Assembly: GCA_914767715.1 (NCBI GenBank)
Contig: OU612073.1
Span: 22,630,001 to 22,694,000 of the forward strand
Source: Membranipora membranacea
Taxonomy: Eukaryota; Bryozoa; Gymnolaemata; Cheilostomatida; Membraniporidae
Direction of reading: 5' to 3'
Length of the DNA stretch: 64,000 nucleotides
The notes beneath the pieces were generated by a model. That model made no database searches and was not told the DNA's origin. It worked only from the letters and a program-made list of their open reading frames with translations. Of this stretch, positions 1-12,400 are shown piece after piece. Position 1 is the stretch's first letter; the number at the start of each line of letters is the position of its first letter. A program made the translations under genes and the position numbers.

Positions 1-477
1 AGGCCAATGAGAACATGGAACATTGAAATAAACATTATACCAATTATGCAATGATTACAAGAGACATTGTTTGGAAAATTATTTCTGTCGTTTGATCAAG
101 TTTTTTTAAAACAGATAAAAGCAGATCATCTCTATAACATAGCTAATAAGCAATGATTTCCTGAGAGTAGTTGTTATGTTTTGATGGGCTGTTTCTCTTT
201 CTGCAGCATGTGGTGGTTTAGCCTGTGATCATCATTAGAAGACACACATTGGCCACATAGCCACTGCATAGTTGGAGTAATATATTTGAGTGATACTAGT
301 AGGGTGCACCTCCTGTAATGACCCTTATTCTTATTGTTTGCTTTCACACAATTTTCATTTTGCAGTGATAATATTTATATACAACATTCATCTTTAATCT
401 AGGCGGGTTCCTTCAGACAGCTCTAGCTTCTCACCTTACTGAAGCACATTCACAAGCGGTTAATCTATGTTTAATTA

Positions 478-557
478 CTATTGTCTCTTTACAGATTGGT
501 ATTCTCTTTGGTATTGTCTCTTTACAGATTGGTATTCTCTTTGGTATTGTCTCTTTA
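478..557. repeat. 35-bp tandem repeat
   Basis: The motif TTGTCTCTTTACAGATTGG followed by TATTCTCTTTGG is present twice head to tail, with the start of a third unit. It is a small minisatellite of no evident function. Confidence 0.85.
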
Positions 558-1398
558 AGCCTTTTTCTTTAGCCTTTGCCAAAGTCCTCAAGCTGCTGCA
601 CATTTATCAAAAAAAGGGCTGCCCAAGAGAAGGGTAGGCCCTACAGAAGGGTAGGCCCTACAGACATTTATCACAAAATAACTACTATACAAAAATTTTA
701 ATTTGTGACTTAGGCCTGTTGCTCTTTTAGTACCCCTTAGAAAATAGACTATAAATTTTAAAATTAGGTTTTAAAAAACATTGTTATGACATTATCATTA
801 TTGATGTAACTTATGAAACGGATGAAACCACAGCCAGTTTTTAAAAGCAATCGGAAGGGCTATCGCGGCCGGAACTACAGTGCTGGGTCTGCTCATTTTC
901 AAGCGCCCCACTGTGGTGGAGCTATACTTAATTGACTTCCTGCAGATGGTATACATGCAGATGGTCTTAGTAATGTAAAGTGCTGATCTGCAGGAGTTGT
1001 CTTCTCATGGGGTAAGGGGAGGTCATAGGTTATGCTTTATCTATCTCTATAAATTATGAATAACTTCTGGAATAAGTATGTTTAGCTTGCGTACAGTGGG
1101 CCAATAGTGCAGCAGAGATTAATATACACCCTGCAATCTTAGAGGATATCTCAACCTACGACCTACAACAGTTGTACATAGAAAAGGGCACAAGTGGCAC
1201 GAGCGCATAAACTATCACTTAACATTCTGTTAATGTAAGTATATTCATACATTTGAGGAGCTTCTTATTGCTATACTGTTAATCTGAATCTTGAGGTGGA
1301 GGGAACTTTCTAAAACCGAATATAGCGAATATACTGATGTGCCAATATTGCAGTTTCTCCGTAATATATACCAATAGGACAGGGTGGTATAGGTACCC

Positions 1399-1456
1399 CG
1401 TCTCGACAAGCTTGTGCGGAATCCCCCCCCACCCCAGCAAAGCTTGTCGAGACAGG
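1399..1456. repeat. Foldback repeat with homopolymer loop, copy 1
   Basis: Arms GTCTCGACAAGCTT and AAGCTTGTCGAGAC face each other across a C-rich loop (eight C, then CACCCC). A second copy with the same arms and a G-rich loop lies at 6159-6227, and a partial arm pair is near 26829-26850. This indicates a dispersed mini-foldback family. Confidence 0.7.
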
Positions 1457-1788
1457 CTATAGGTGCTAGGTAAAGTTCAGGACAAATCAATTAGTTTTAT
1501 GCCCGGAGCTTGGGTGGATTAGCAGGTTTTTACTACAGGCTCAGCAAAAGAAAAGAAGCAGTTTGTGACCTGGTAATGCCTGGTATCCCTACCACCGTTT
1601 TGTGTTTAGAGTTGCCTAAGATGATAAGTGTATGTGTAAAGGGATGTGTTATTGGTCAAATGTTTAAGCTGATCTTGATTTTGTGACTCTCAGTAGGAAT
1701 CAATTTGTTGGGATGCTAGTGCACACATCTGAGTAGATACTAGCAGTGCAGTGTTGTTCTTTGCAAGGCAATTGACGCTGCAGGAGGC

Positions 1789-1992
1789 ATGGGTGGCAGC
1801 CAGTCGGGAGAATTTCATTGCTTTGCTCCACTCCCCAGAAAACAAAATGAAAATGGCCCAGAAAAACCTCAGCCGGAGAGAGTCAAATGCTCATGCCAGC
1901 TAGATCGGTGTTTGAAGCTCCATCCCCCTACCTTGGGAAAGTATGCGACAGCTTCTTTCACTCCATGCTTAATTCAAAAAATTGATATATAA
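1789..1992 (+). CDS. Possible first exon of an unknown gene (MGGSQS start)
   Basis: An ATG opens a 67-codon frame starting MGGSQSGEF, which fits an N-myristoylation start (Met-Gly with Ser at position 6). The composition up to about residue 50, with CSC and repeated Pro/Gln/Lys, looks more protein-like than the surrounding frames. A possible splice donor (GTATGC) follows codon 51, so the remaining codons may be intron. No partner exon could be assigned. It could be a chance ORF or a 5' exon of the gene that begins at 3347. Confidence 0.25.
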   Translation: MGGSQSGEFHCFAPLPRKQNENGPEKPQPERVKCSCQLDRCLKLHPPTLGKYATASFTPCLIQKIDI

Positions 1993-2888
1993 TACGAATA
2001 TGGTGATGTATTTGTAGGGCTAAATTCCTTTGTTCACTGCTTTGGCTCGATAACTTGGAAAATCTTTGTTCTGAGTTAAAAATAAAACCTTGTGTTACAG
2101 AACTGATGGACTTGAATTTTCTAGTTCATATTATCATATTTATATTGACATGTGGCCCACAAGCAAATTTTAAGTCCATATCCCACTTGCCATTGTGATG
2201 AATTACAGCCACAGCAAAAATGAGTTTCTGCTAATTCATGCGTGTATGACAGCAAATTGATGATAACACATTTAATTTTTCCTCAGCACACAGTAAAAGA
2301 GGGCAGGCATATAAGGTTCCACACATAAATTTCAATCAAGACACTTTGGGATTGTGCCAATAACACAGCATTGCGTTTGCGTTTGCATTTGCGATGTATG
2401 CCAAATATGTTTGCTTGAAGCTTGATTGAGAGATTCATCAATATAGTACATTACCAACTTATCCTATTCCTTCTTATACTACAACAGTTAGACATTTTAA
2501 TATCATCTATTGCAGGGAGGCCTGGCCATGGGCCAAATGTGGCCTAAACCGCGGCGGCCATGGACCAAATGTGGCCTAAACCGCGGCGGCCATGGGCCAA
2601 ATGTGGCCCAATAGCGAATATTAAGTGGGACACTTCCCTTGTGAATATTCTCGTGTGACGCGAATGCCTTTCTGATAACTCTTGCTTGTTATGTGTGCCA
2701 TTGAGATAATTCTTGCTTGTTATGTGTGCCCTGCAGTCTCGGATAAAAAAACACAGCTCTACAATCCTGTAAACATTATTCGAAATGTATAAATACCCTA
2801 GCCTATTTACGTAGCCTATTTACGTAGCCTAATACGTAGCCCATTTATTTATAATATAAGACTTTCTGGCTAAATAATGACCAGATTC
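1993..2888. other. Non-coding stretch with GC-rich tandem repeat
   Basis: No exon is recognised. The only structure is the 32-bp GC-rich tandem repeat at 2521-2609 and short direct repeats near 2675-2730 and 2805-2830. Confidence 0.5.
2521..2609. repeat. 32-bp GC-rich tandem repeat
   Basis: A unit beginning GGCCATGGGCCAAATGTGGC and ending in AAACCGCGGC recurs at 2524, 2556 and 2588, nearly three copies. It is a sharp GC-rich island rich in GGCC, CCATGG and CCGCGG palindromes inside AT-rich DNA. Confidence 0.85.
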
Positions 2889-3245
2889 TTAAACTACTGC
2901 CGCCACTCATGCAAATTTGTGCTTATTGAATTCTGCATAGCTCCAAGATAATTAATTGAGACTTAAATCACATAATTGTCACCTAATGGGCAAATAATTT
3001 GCACAAACTGATCTTCAAAATCAGGGCATGAAATCTGTGACTTGTACAGTATGCACTAGTAAGACGGTAACTACGTCACCCGTGCCCGGTAGATAATTAA
3101 TTTCATACCCTAATTTTGACTATCAGTTTGTGCATATTATTTGCTCATTAGGTGACAATGCTGAGATTGCAGCCTCATTTTATTAGCTTTGAGCTACATA
3201 GAATTCTATAAGCACACATTTGGCTGTGTGGCAGCAGTGGTTTAA
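2889..3245. mobile_element. TIR element (MITE), copy 1, TTAA ends
   Basis: The 357-bp unit starts TTAAACTACTGCCGCCAC and ends GTGGCAGCAGTGGTTTAA, giving terminal inverted repeats of about 18 bp with two or three mismatches. TTAA occurs at both ends, as expected for a TTAA-targeting (piggyBac-like) non-autonomous element. The same unit, interrupted by a SINE, is at 20707-21391. It carries no coding capacity and lies about 100 bp upstream of the start codon at 3347. Confidence 0.75.
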
Positions 3246-3346
3246 GTACCGGAAGAAAATGATCTGATGTGCATCTTGTTTGAGTGTGTTTTTCATTATT
3301 GCAGTGAGAAATAACTGAATCCCAGTTAGGTTATACAGGAGTGATA

Positions 3347-3439
3347 ATGGCGGCTCCTGGCGAACAGACACCACCTTCATATGACAATTACAATTATATA
3401 GCTCAACCTACTGATGGGGTAGATGAAGATATAATGCAT
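3347..3439 (+). CDS. Unknown gene, exon 1 (start codon)
   Basis: ATG in a usable context (A at -3, G at +4) encodes MAAPGEQTPPSYDNY and so on for 31 codons, then a consensus donor GTGAGT. An in-frame stop lies upstream at 3305, supporting this as the start. The peptide is acidic and Tyr/Pro-rich. Confidence 0.5.
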
Positions 3440-6400
3440 GTGAGTAGGAATGTTTTCACCTTGCCTTCTTTAAAGGGATTGTTGAACCCACAAACGTCAC
3501 AAACGTCAAAACGTCACAATCTAGCGTTCCACTAACGTCGCAATCCAAGAAACGTAGCAAACCCACAACCGCCGCAATTTTTTAAACGTCGCAATAGCTC
3601 GATACCACTAACGTCGCAAATGTCGCAACTCGACAAAAATGCCAAGTTGTCTTCCCATTTGATGCAAATTGGTGATGATGATGATATGTTGCGAGAATTA
3701 GAAAGGAGCATACGAACGTCAAAACACGGTGGGGAATTGAATATCAACATTATATATCGTGCTATGCATAATTGTTGTGTATTTTTCAGGTCATTTGAAT
3801 CATTTTTCTCACTTCCTTGGGGCGTTTATTGTTACCTCAGAATCCATTAATGCTGTCATAAATGGGTGCTAATCATGATTTAGCGCAAGTAAGGCAAATA
3901 TCTGCATGTCAAGCTTGAAATACACTGTCATGTTTGATACAGGCTATGCTTTAAGTTGTTAAGTGGCTTTTACACTACTTGAAATACCATAAATGGGAAA
4001 AAAATGTTAAATCATTTATGCATGAATCCCTTTATCTCTTTATGACTTAAGCAAAGGCCACGGCCTCATGCAAATTTCCACTAATTCTTGCAAATTAAAT
4101 TAAATATTAGCCTGCCACACATGATTGTCATTTCCCAAATTCGTACTAATGATTTATGGGTGTAATCCTACTGTAATCCCCCTCAGCCAATCTAAACCAT
4201 AGGCCTACAGTGATAACTAAAAAATTAAACCAAGGAGAAGCTGTTTCTTCTTGTTTATTATACCAACCAGTCCAGTGATTCAGCTTCTGGATACATAGCT
4301 GTGGCAACTCGAGAAAAATCAAGTCAATTCAACTCGACTACACTGCCAACTCAACTCAAATCAAATCAGCCCATTTATTTCAGATAGCAACTCAAATCAA
4401 ACTCAATTCAACAGGAACGCAACTCAAATCACGAATCATACAATTCCGAGTTGCAACTCTTGATCAACTCATTGTGCCGAATGAAGGTATTTTTTGACTA
4501 ACACCAACTAAGTATCATAGTACTGTATTAAGTCTGATAACAGCAATAGTAAGAGCTGGTTGGCCCCACAGCCAGTTTCAGACCATTTGCTGCAGGGGAA
4601 AAGAATGATGGTCTGAAACTGGCTGTAGTTGGCCCTACGAATTTTGACATGTATCCAACAGTAATGACTATAGAGATCAACTCAACTGGTGCAAAACCCT
4701 ACCAATAAATTTTTTCAAGGATACCCCCTGACATATGGTGTAGTAATTTAATTTAAGTTAAAGTGAGTTGTTAGCTAGCACAGCAGCATGGCAGGAGGAG
4801 CTGCTGTGGTAAGCAGACAAACAAACTGAAGTGAGTGTATTTCATCTGGTGTGGCAGCATACTTATTATGCTATGAACAAAACCTGTTGTTTGTATTTTT
4901 ATTTGGGCATTGGTCAGTAAGTAATTGGCAATTTGAGTTGGTTGAATTTGCTAAATTGAAACATATATACCCAGTCTCTGTGTCGCTGTTCGCCATTATC
5001 TTTTCATCATGTGGTCACTTAGTACAGTACCTATTTATGATGTCGTGAACTAAGAAATATATTGGGGCCACACAATCTGTTTGTACTAATATGGTAATAA
5101 ATTTAGGCTATGGTTTAGGATCCTGGCCTCATATAATAGAATGAGTTGTTTATAGAGTTGAATCACAAACACAAACCACAACTCAATTCAACTCGAATCA
5201 CAGGCAACCACAAATCAATTCAAACTCAACTCAGCTGGTGCCAAACTGAGGTCAATTCAACTCTAACTCAACTCAGATTCGAATCTGAGCTGAGTTGCCA
5301 CAGCTATGTCTGGATATGCTTAGACTCAACTATCTCCTCATATTTATTCAATTCGATACCCCATTAGTCATTGTATCCCTTCTCCCTCTTTCTCCAGGTC
5401 CAAATCAATGAGAAGCTCCACACTGATCATCCATTCCATCTTTTTAACCAAAGTTGTTTACATAGATATGGCCTTGACTTATCAATCAAAACGAGGCAGG
5501 ATAATCAATCAAATCTGACAGCCAATCAGATATCATTTCGTAACAATTTACACAATTCGGATTCGTGCATCGTGAACATCAAACGTTTCACGAATTCGTG
5601 GAAATCCCTATTCGTACGAAATTATTTGTGAATAATTTATACGAATTGTGAGAAAACAGCCTCGTGTGGCCTTAGCTTAAGGAATTTTAACATCATTCCC
5701 AAGATGCAACTTTATGGTCTTATGGTATGATAATAAAACCTCAACAGGATACCATAGGACCATTAGCATACAATAGTATGCGATATTACGCCTTGCATTG
5801 CGTAATGGCAATTGTATTTTCATCACTAGAATTAAATGCAGTTAGCAAACTCAAATCCTGGGTTATGGACAAGAGACCTTGACAGTGGACTGCACCGCAG
5901 GTCAATGATAGTGCAGATGAAAATTTACAGAATTTAATATCACTTTGTGACCCAGCGGCTTATTGTTAATGGCCATGGTTATATAAATAATGGGTTTCCC
6001 TAAAAAATTCAAGTCAAATTATAATTGGCATCAATATACTTTGTTAATTCCATAGATATGCATTATGGGAACCGTCACTGCGTTTCATACCCAAGAATTG
6101 TCAGACAATTCTGCACAATTCTAGAATTGTTCGAAGCTGACCTATATATCATTACCTAGCCTGTCTTGACAAGTTTGTTCGGTGGGGGGGGGGGGGGGGA
6201 ACCAAACAAAGCTTGTCAAGACAGACTAATCATTACCCAACCAGCAACCATTATTGTGTAATTAACCCTGCCTGCTAAATAAATTACATTCATTATTGCT
6301 ATTGTATAGTTATAGTATAAGCCTTTACAGTTCTAGTCAATATTATACAATTGGATTGACATTGTATTCAATGAGTTTGTATTTAGATGACCAGGCAAGA

Positions 6401-9400
6401 TATGCTGTAATGAATAGATATTGCTGTGCAAGGTAGCATCAAAATCTATATTGCGGGAGGCCCAGGTTCAAATTCCCGCCGGGGCAAACCTTTTCTTTTC
6501 GATTCATTATGATGGAAATTGAAAGCATTCCATTCGAATTGTCGGCTCACAATTTTTGAAAGCACAGAAAACTCTTAGTAATGAGTACGATGACCCGACA
6601 AAATACTTATGTTCAACTCTTCTGTCTTGTACCATACCCTACGTTATATTTTGTGCAATCTGTTAATATTGGCAGCAACTGCAACTGCAAACTATGCTAG
6701 CAGAATTATCAGAAAACTTTGCTACTAATAAAAATGTACAACATCGCTCACCAGATGAGCGAGGAATTACTTGGTATCAACTGTCCTACATGCCTAAGTG
6801 GAGAGAAGTGATATGTGAATGAGGCCATATTTTCCACAGAACCACTGACTACTGAAAATATGCTGACTGATGCTAAAAAAACTCAAACTTGGTGTCACAG
6901 CAAGTAGTATGAGTACTGATTATTGGCATAGTCTAAACTACGCTCCTTGTGATTAGTAAGAGTGAATGGCTTTCAGCTATTTCTATTTGTTGGCCAAAGA
7001 TGCTCTGAGCATGGAGTTAGCTCTGAATGTTATGGTATGTGGGCTGAGGGAGGCAAAGGTAAATCAACTATCGTAAGCCTGGTATATATTCATTACCTGT
7101 CTACAAAGGAGCTCTTGATGTTATACTATATCATTCTCAGCCATCTCAGTTATATGGTGTACAGGAAGAAATTTTGGCATATTTCTCTCTCACTCTTGTA
7201 TGGTAGTTCCCTAGTAGGTGTTGGCACTAGTACAGATAGTATTGAAATGTTAGACTAGTGGCAACACCGTTTAAAGTAATAAATTTTAATCTGTCAGATT
7301 GAGTGTCACAAGCAGGGAGGTTAGCCAATAACAGGCATAATTACATAATTACCTTGATATCCTTGTTGTCAAAATTTTTAATTGTATAATTAAGTATAAT
7401 TAACACTGTTTGTTAATCCTTCACACACATTCCAATGCACTTGTAACAAGTCATCATGACACACTAGTGGAATCAGAGAGACAGGAGTCATTGTAAGCTG
7501 ACCTAACTTCCTGTCCTTTGCTGCTGATAATGAATGCGGTGAGTTTTTAATTTCGCGAATATTCATTTTTATAATGATGGTTGTTTGGGTGTAAGTGCAA
7601 TCATGATCATTCTTTGACAGAAGAGTGAGGGGGCGGGAAGTTGTAACATTTTATGCAAAATACTAGATAATTGTCCAAATTCCATTTGTATATTTTTATC
7701 AAATTATTTCACCAAACTCTGCTTCAAAGCTCATCTTTGTAGAGTGTTATTATGCCAAGAATGAGATTGCCTCGCAAAAAAACCTTAAATTCTCTGGCGC
7801 CCCTATTCTCCAGTATTTGCAAAAAAGTTTCATTGATTTTCCGCGCTTCTTGGTCAACTTCAAGAGTTGAGCCAGCATTATATTATGATAATCTGTGAGT
7901 TTACCCTCAGGGTTGTCCATTTTTAAATCTACTGGTACCTTATCAGTTCTGTGAAGGTTGCCTATGAATGCCAGTGTAAACAAAATGAACATTCTGACTG
8001 GCTTATCTTGATTATGACTTCATGGGTAAATAACTTGGATACCAACAGACGTTGATGTTAAGTGAAAGGTAAACAATTGGCAAATGACACTGAGAATCTT
8101 GTTCAAATTCAATAAGCTAATCTCATTGAAAATGATCAGGCTAAGTTTATAGCGATAAAGTAAGAAATGTGGTTAAGTATGAAGACATCTATAAGTGCCT
8201 TTGTTTGAGTGCAGTTTTGTGATAAAAACGATGTGAGGATAATAAAAAATAATGTGCTGTCCTAACCATCCTAATACACCTATCTAGCCAGCAAGTTGAG
8301 CAGAACCTATCAGTGGGCTGCCTACTACCTATTTAGTGGTATGGAGGAGGGGTCAATGAATAAAATAATAAAGAGCTGAAAAGATCTGCTGTAGCCATAG
8401 CCTGCTTTTTATCCATAGTGATAAATAAGTCTAACACGGTCAACCAGCGCCTATATCATAGATATTTATATATGTATATATATATTATATATAAGACAAA
8501 ACATTCTCATGGCACACAGTATTGTCTTAGAACACAGGTTTTTGTTTCCTTTGCTCAAACTAAAATTAACTCACTCAGGGCTCTCAGATGGTAGTTAATG
8601 TGCATCTGTTTGTAATCAAGGTTCATTAATGTTCAACCAGGAAGAATGGATTAACTTTCTACCATACCATTTTATTTCATAAGTTGGATGTAGAAAACAT
8701 GTTATGAGTTATTCTATTTTACTTTGTGAGGAAACAACTCCCAACAAAATGAAAATTAAAAAATTATTTCCTTATCCGAGCATCATCGATCGTTACAATG
8801 TAACAGCTCAAGCTTACATGGTATATAAAAAAAGTTTGACTTTATTTATCTGGGAAATCCAAAGCGTTGCATCATCGGAAGGCTGCACAATTTGATGGAT
8901 TAAGCAGGATCGACCGGTTTTTTTTGTCGGATTCTGCCCAGTGTGGACAGACCTTTAGGCCATGTCAGCAAGAGGAAAATATATAGTACTCAATCTAACT
9001 GTGTCAATACCTGTTGACAAGTTCGATCAAGTGCTATATATTTTGGCCTGTGACCGTTTTTGCCTGTGATGTTTTTGCCTGTGATGGCTAAAATTGGTAT
9101 GTCACTATATCTGCTAGATAGTGATTAGCATCCCTTTGAAGACAGCATTGATGGGTTCTGAGGTAACAACAAACGACCCTAGGAAGTGAAAAAGATGATT
9201 CAAATAACCTGAAAAATGCTCAACAATTATCTATAGCACAATATGTAATGTTGATATTCAATTCCCAACCGTGTTTTGAAGTTTGTACGCTCCTTTCTAC
9301 TTCTCACAACATATCATCATCACCAATTTGCATCAAATGAGAAGACAACTTCGTATTTTTGTTGCGCTATTGCGACGCTTAAAAAATTGCAACGATTGTG

Positions 9401-12400
9401 GGTTTGCGACGTTTAAAAAACTCTTCGTTGCAAAGTTTTTTGGATTACGACGTTAGTGGAACGCTAGATTGCGATGTTTTGACGTATGCGACGTTAGTGG
9501 GTTCAACAGGGATCATGCCTCATACTTTCTCTGAAATACTATGCTTCACTGTCTAGGGTTAAATGAGACACTTTTAAATGCTCAACCTTTTGATCAAAAT
9601 ACTAAATTCACCTACAAACATTGTAGACCTTTGGCTTTAGTTAGTAAGTAGTCTTTTATTTTCGTGTGCAGATTTATAATAGTACAGAAAAAGCCTCTGT
9701 TTGCAGGCATATTATTAATAACAATAAAATATGAATGCGGTAGCGAAAATTAAAGAAATTTAGCTTAATGACTGGTGTGAAAATATTTTTTTTGCTTTAT
9801 TTTGAAACAAATAATTTTGTTCAAGGATAATGTTATTATCCTTATATTGAAATATATTAAATATTGTCGATTTTGATAGTGTACGGCTTTGTATTTTAAT
9901 AATTATATCTATATTCACAGGACTAAATGTAAATGGATGGCTTTAATGTATTTGAGGTAAAACAAATAGCTTAGGGGTATTTTTAATCTTACATTGCACT
10001 TTACTCTACAATTGATGTCAAAAAATAGTGACATATGTTGGGCATTACTGTGAAGGATAGAGCACAATGTAATTCTAATTTCAGTTGAATGCCCGCGATG
10101 ACCGCCAAGTTGTTGCAGATAGCAGAGATATTGAAAAACCAGAAGGAGAGGTAGGCAGATTAAAACATTGAATTAACCTGATAGTCTCAGGTAGTGATGG
10201 CAAAGTCTCGGTCTCGTGAGACTTTTCCCCACGAGACACTGTCTTGTCTCGCAGTGACACACATTCGATATACATATAGAGACTTTTCTATTATAAACAC
10301 TGTTTGTGTCACAGTTTTTGCCACGGTTTTTGGGTTTTTAAGACCAAAAAACCTAAAAACACAAAAATGTGACAGTTTTCAATTTTACTGGCAGCAATAT
10401 ATGTCTTGGTCCCGTCTCGGTCCCGTCATGAATTTTGTTGCTGCCTTGGTCTCTTCCTGTCTCGACAAAATCTGACAATTTGCCTTCACTAGTCTCAGGC
10501 CACTATAACAGTAGAGAATGTCATATATAGTTACAAATTATTACTCTATGATGGAAATTAGCATCTTTTGTTTAACAATAAGGAGTCTGGTCTGATCATC
10601 AATCATTTAACATCCTTCTCAACCAAAGATCAGTAGGGGGGGGGGGGGGATATCTTCTCTTATATATAGACAAAAATTATTTGTTATACATTTCGAGTTT
10701 GTCATATTCACAAATAGCCTAGTGTTCAAATGGTTCTTATGCACTTTTGGCCTTTTTTATTTTTCCACTGTAAATCTTGGGTAGGTATTTCTTTGTCACA
10801 AAACGCTAAGAAATCCATCAGGTCAGAATAGAAGCTGTATTATAAATCAATAGTTTTGATGCTGTACACAACCTTGCGTTGTATATGATGATTGAAACTC
10901 ACTAGTAGCAAAAACTAACAGGAAAACAGGAAGATAGGGATGAAAATATCATCACAGAGTAAGGATATATCCTTACTCTGTGATATCATCTTATCATATT
11001 GTATTAATTATTATCATCTTGCACAGTCTCACTTATCAAATTTTCAATGTGAAGTTGTGCAATTTATTTGCCCTAGCTGCCAAGCTGCTTTTAGTCTTAA
11101 TTCTATACAATAATTGTATTGAAAATAGGTTTGTATAATATTAGTCTTTAGGTATTTTTTTATCACAACTAGACATGCGAATCTTCTGATGAGTATAATT
11201 TTTTTATATCAAAGCGCAAGTACTCAGTTCAATACCTATAACAGTAATTGATGGTTGTTGATATATATTGTGGTGGAATTTAAGAATTTGTTAGTTTTTT
11301 TTTATTTTAATTACAAAAGTACATATTATTGTGATATCTCCTTGGTCATATTTTGAGTGGCTTGCGATGTTGTTTTGTTAAGTCATCTTATTTGACAGTA
11401 GTTGCTGACACAATGTGCATTCAGGGATTTCCACTTTGTTTTTATTGGTAGAAATCTCCCTTACAACTTGTCTTGCAGTTTCCTGTTTACCAGATTTTTA
11501 TTGGTGGAAATCATCCTTACAACTTGTCTTGCAGTTTCCTGTTTACTCAGTTTTTATTGGTGGAAATCACCCTTGCAACTTGTCTTGCTATTTCCTGTTT
11601 ATGGGTTTTCCTACATTCCCACGTTCCTATTGGTGGAAATCTGCATTTCATTGTACTAGTGTGTTATCAACAACCATTTTTTTACTATAAATAGGGAACT
11701 CGCTGGGTTTTAAGATAGAGCTAGTCGGATCTCAGTCATACACTTATATAATGTACTTGAAAAATATCAAATACAAGGAGATATCATTCTAACACCTATT
11801 TGGACTGCTGATAATCTTGTGGGATAAATAATAATACATCGTCATACTTAAAAAATTACAACAGGATAGTCGTGACATTATTATTCTCAGAGAAGAGAAT
11901 ATAATCACACAAACAGTTTAAATCTTTCCACTTCACTGGTGGCAGCGGTGGGATAAGCACAGTACACTTCTGTCCGTACCCTATCGGCAGACACTCGTAA
12001 TCATAAAGTTATGGGGGATAGACCTGATGCAGCACAGCCTGAATGGATGGATGCTCTCCTTAATGGATTACACGGTAGGAGAAAACCCATTTCACCACCC
12101 ATTTATGACGGTACTACAGACATTAGAAGGTTCCTACAAACGTTTGCTGAGGTCTCAGAAACTAATAGATGGGACGAGGATGAGCGGGCTCTACAACTCA
12201 AGCTGGCACTTAAAGGGACAGCTTTAGAATGTCTACAGGGAGATAACTTTGAAGTGATGGTCGAATCACTCCTCAATAGATTTCAGTTGACTAGGGAAGA
12301 GGCCCGACGCGAGCTGAGGAACCTTAAACTGAGAGCAGGCCAGGACATACACCAATTTGGGACCAACGTTATGAAGCTGGTCCGAATGGCTGAGCCGGAA

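Larger units (their letters stand above)
1..1788. other. Repeat-rich sequence, no gene recognised
   Basis: I see no convincing coding exon here. The stretch contains a 35-bp tandem duplication near 478-557, an 18-bp duplication around 640-662 and a foldback repeat at 1399-1456. The open frames present are short and lack splice-compatible context. Confidence 0.5.
3440..10084 (+). other. Intron 1 of unknown gene, repeat-filled
   Basis: This 6.6-kb intron has no recognised exon. It holds an ACGTC-rich repeat copy (3475-3750), CAACTCAA-rich low-complexity DNA (about 4310-4460 and 5150-5300), a hairpin at 4569-4625, foldbacks at 5551-5650 and 6159-6227, a B-box-like tRNA fragment near 6450-6490, and the inverted partner of the ACGTC repeat at 9248-9513. 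Confidence 0.5.
11269..11935 (+). repeat. 5' LTR
   Basis: It starts TG and ends CA, and is repeated at 19752-20418 with the same length and no difference that I can see. It carries four ATTGG (inverted CCAAT) boxes at about 11444, 11500, 11556 and 11629, within a 56-bp tandem unit, and a TATA box at 11686. Short ORFs inside it come from the tandem repeat and are not believed to be coding. Confidence 0.95.

Noticed and set aside
11402-11694. Overlapping ORFs of 73-91 codons in the 5' LTR (repeated at 19885-20177)
   Set aside because: They arise from the 56-bp tandem repeat, which is open in all three frames, and lie in the promoter part of the LTR.
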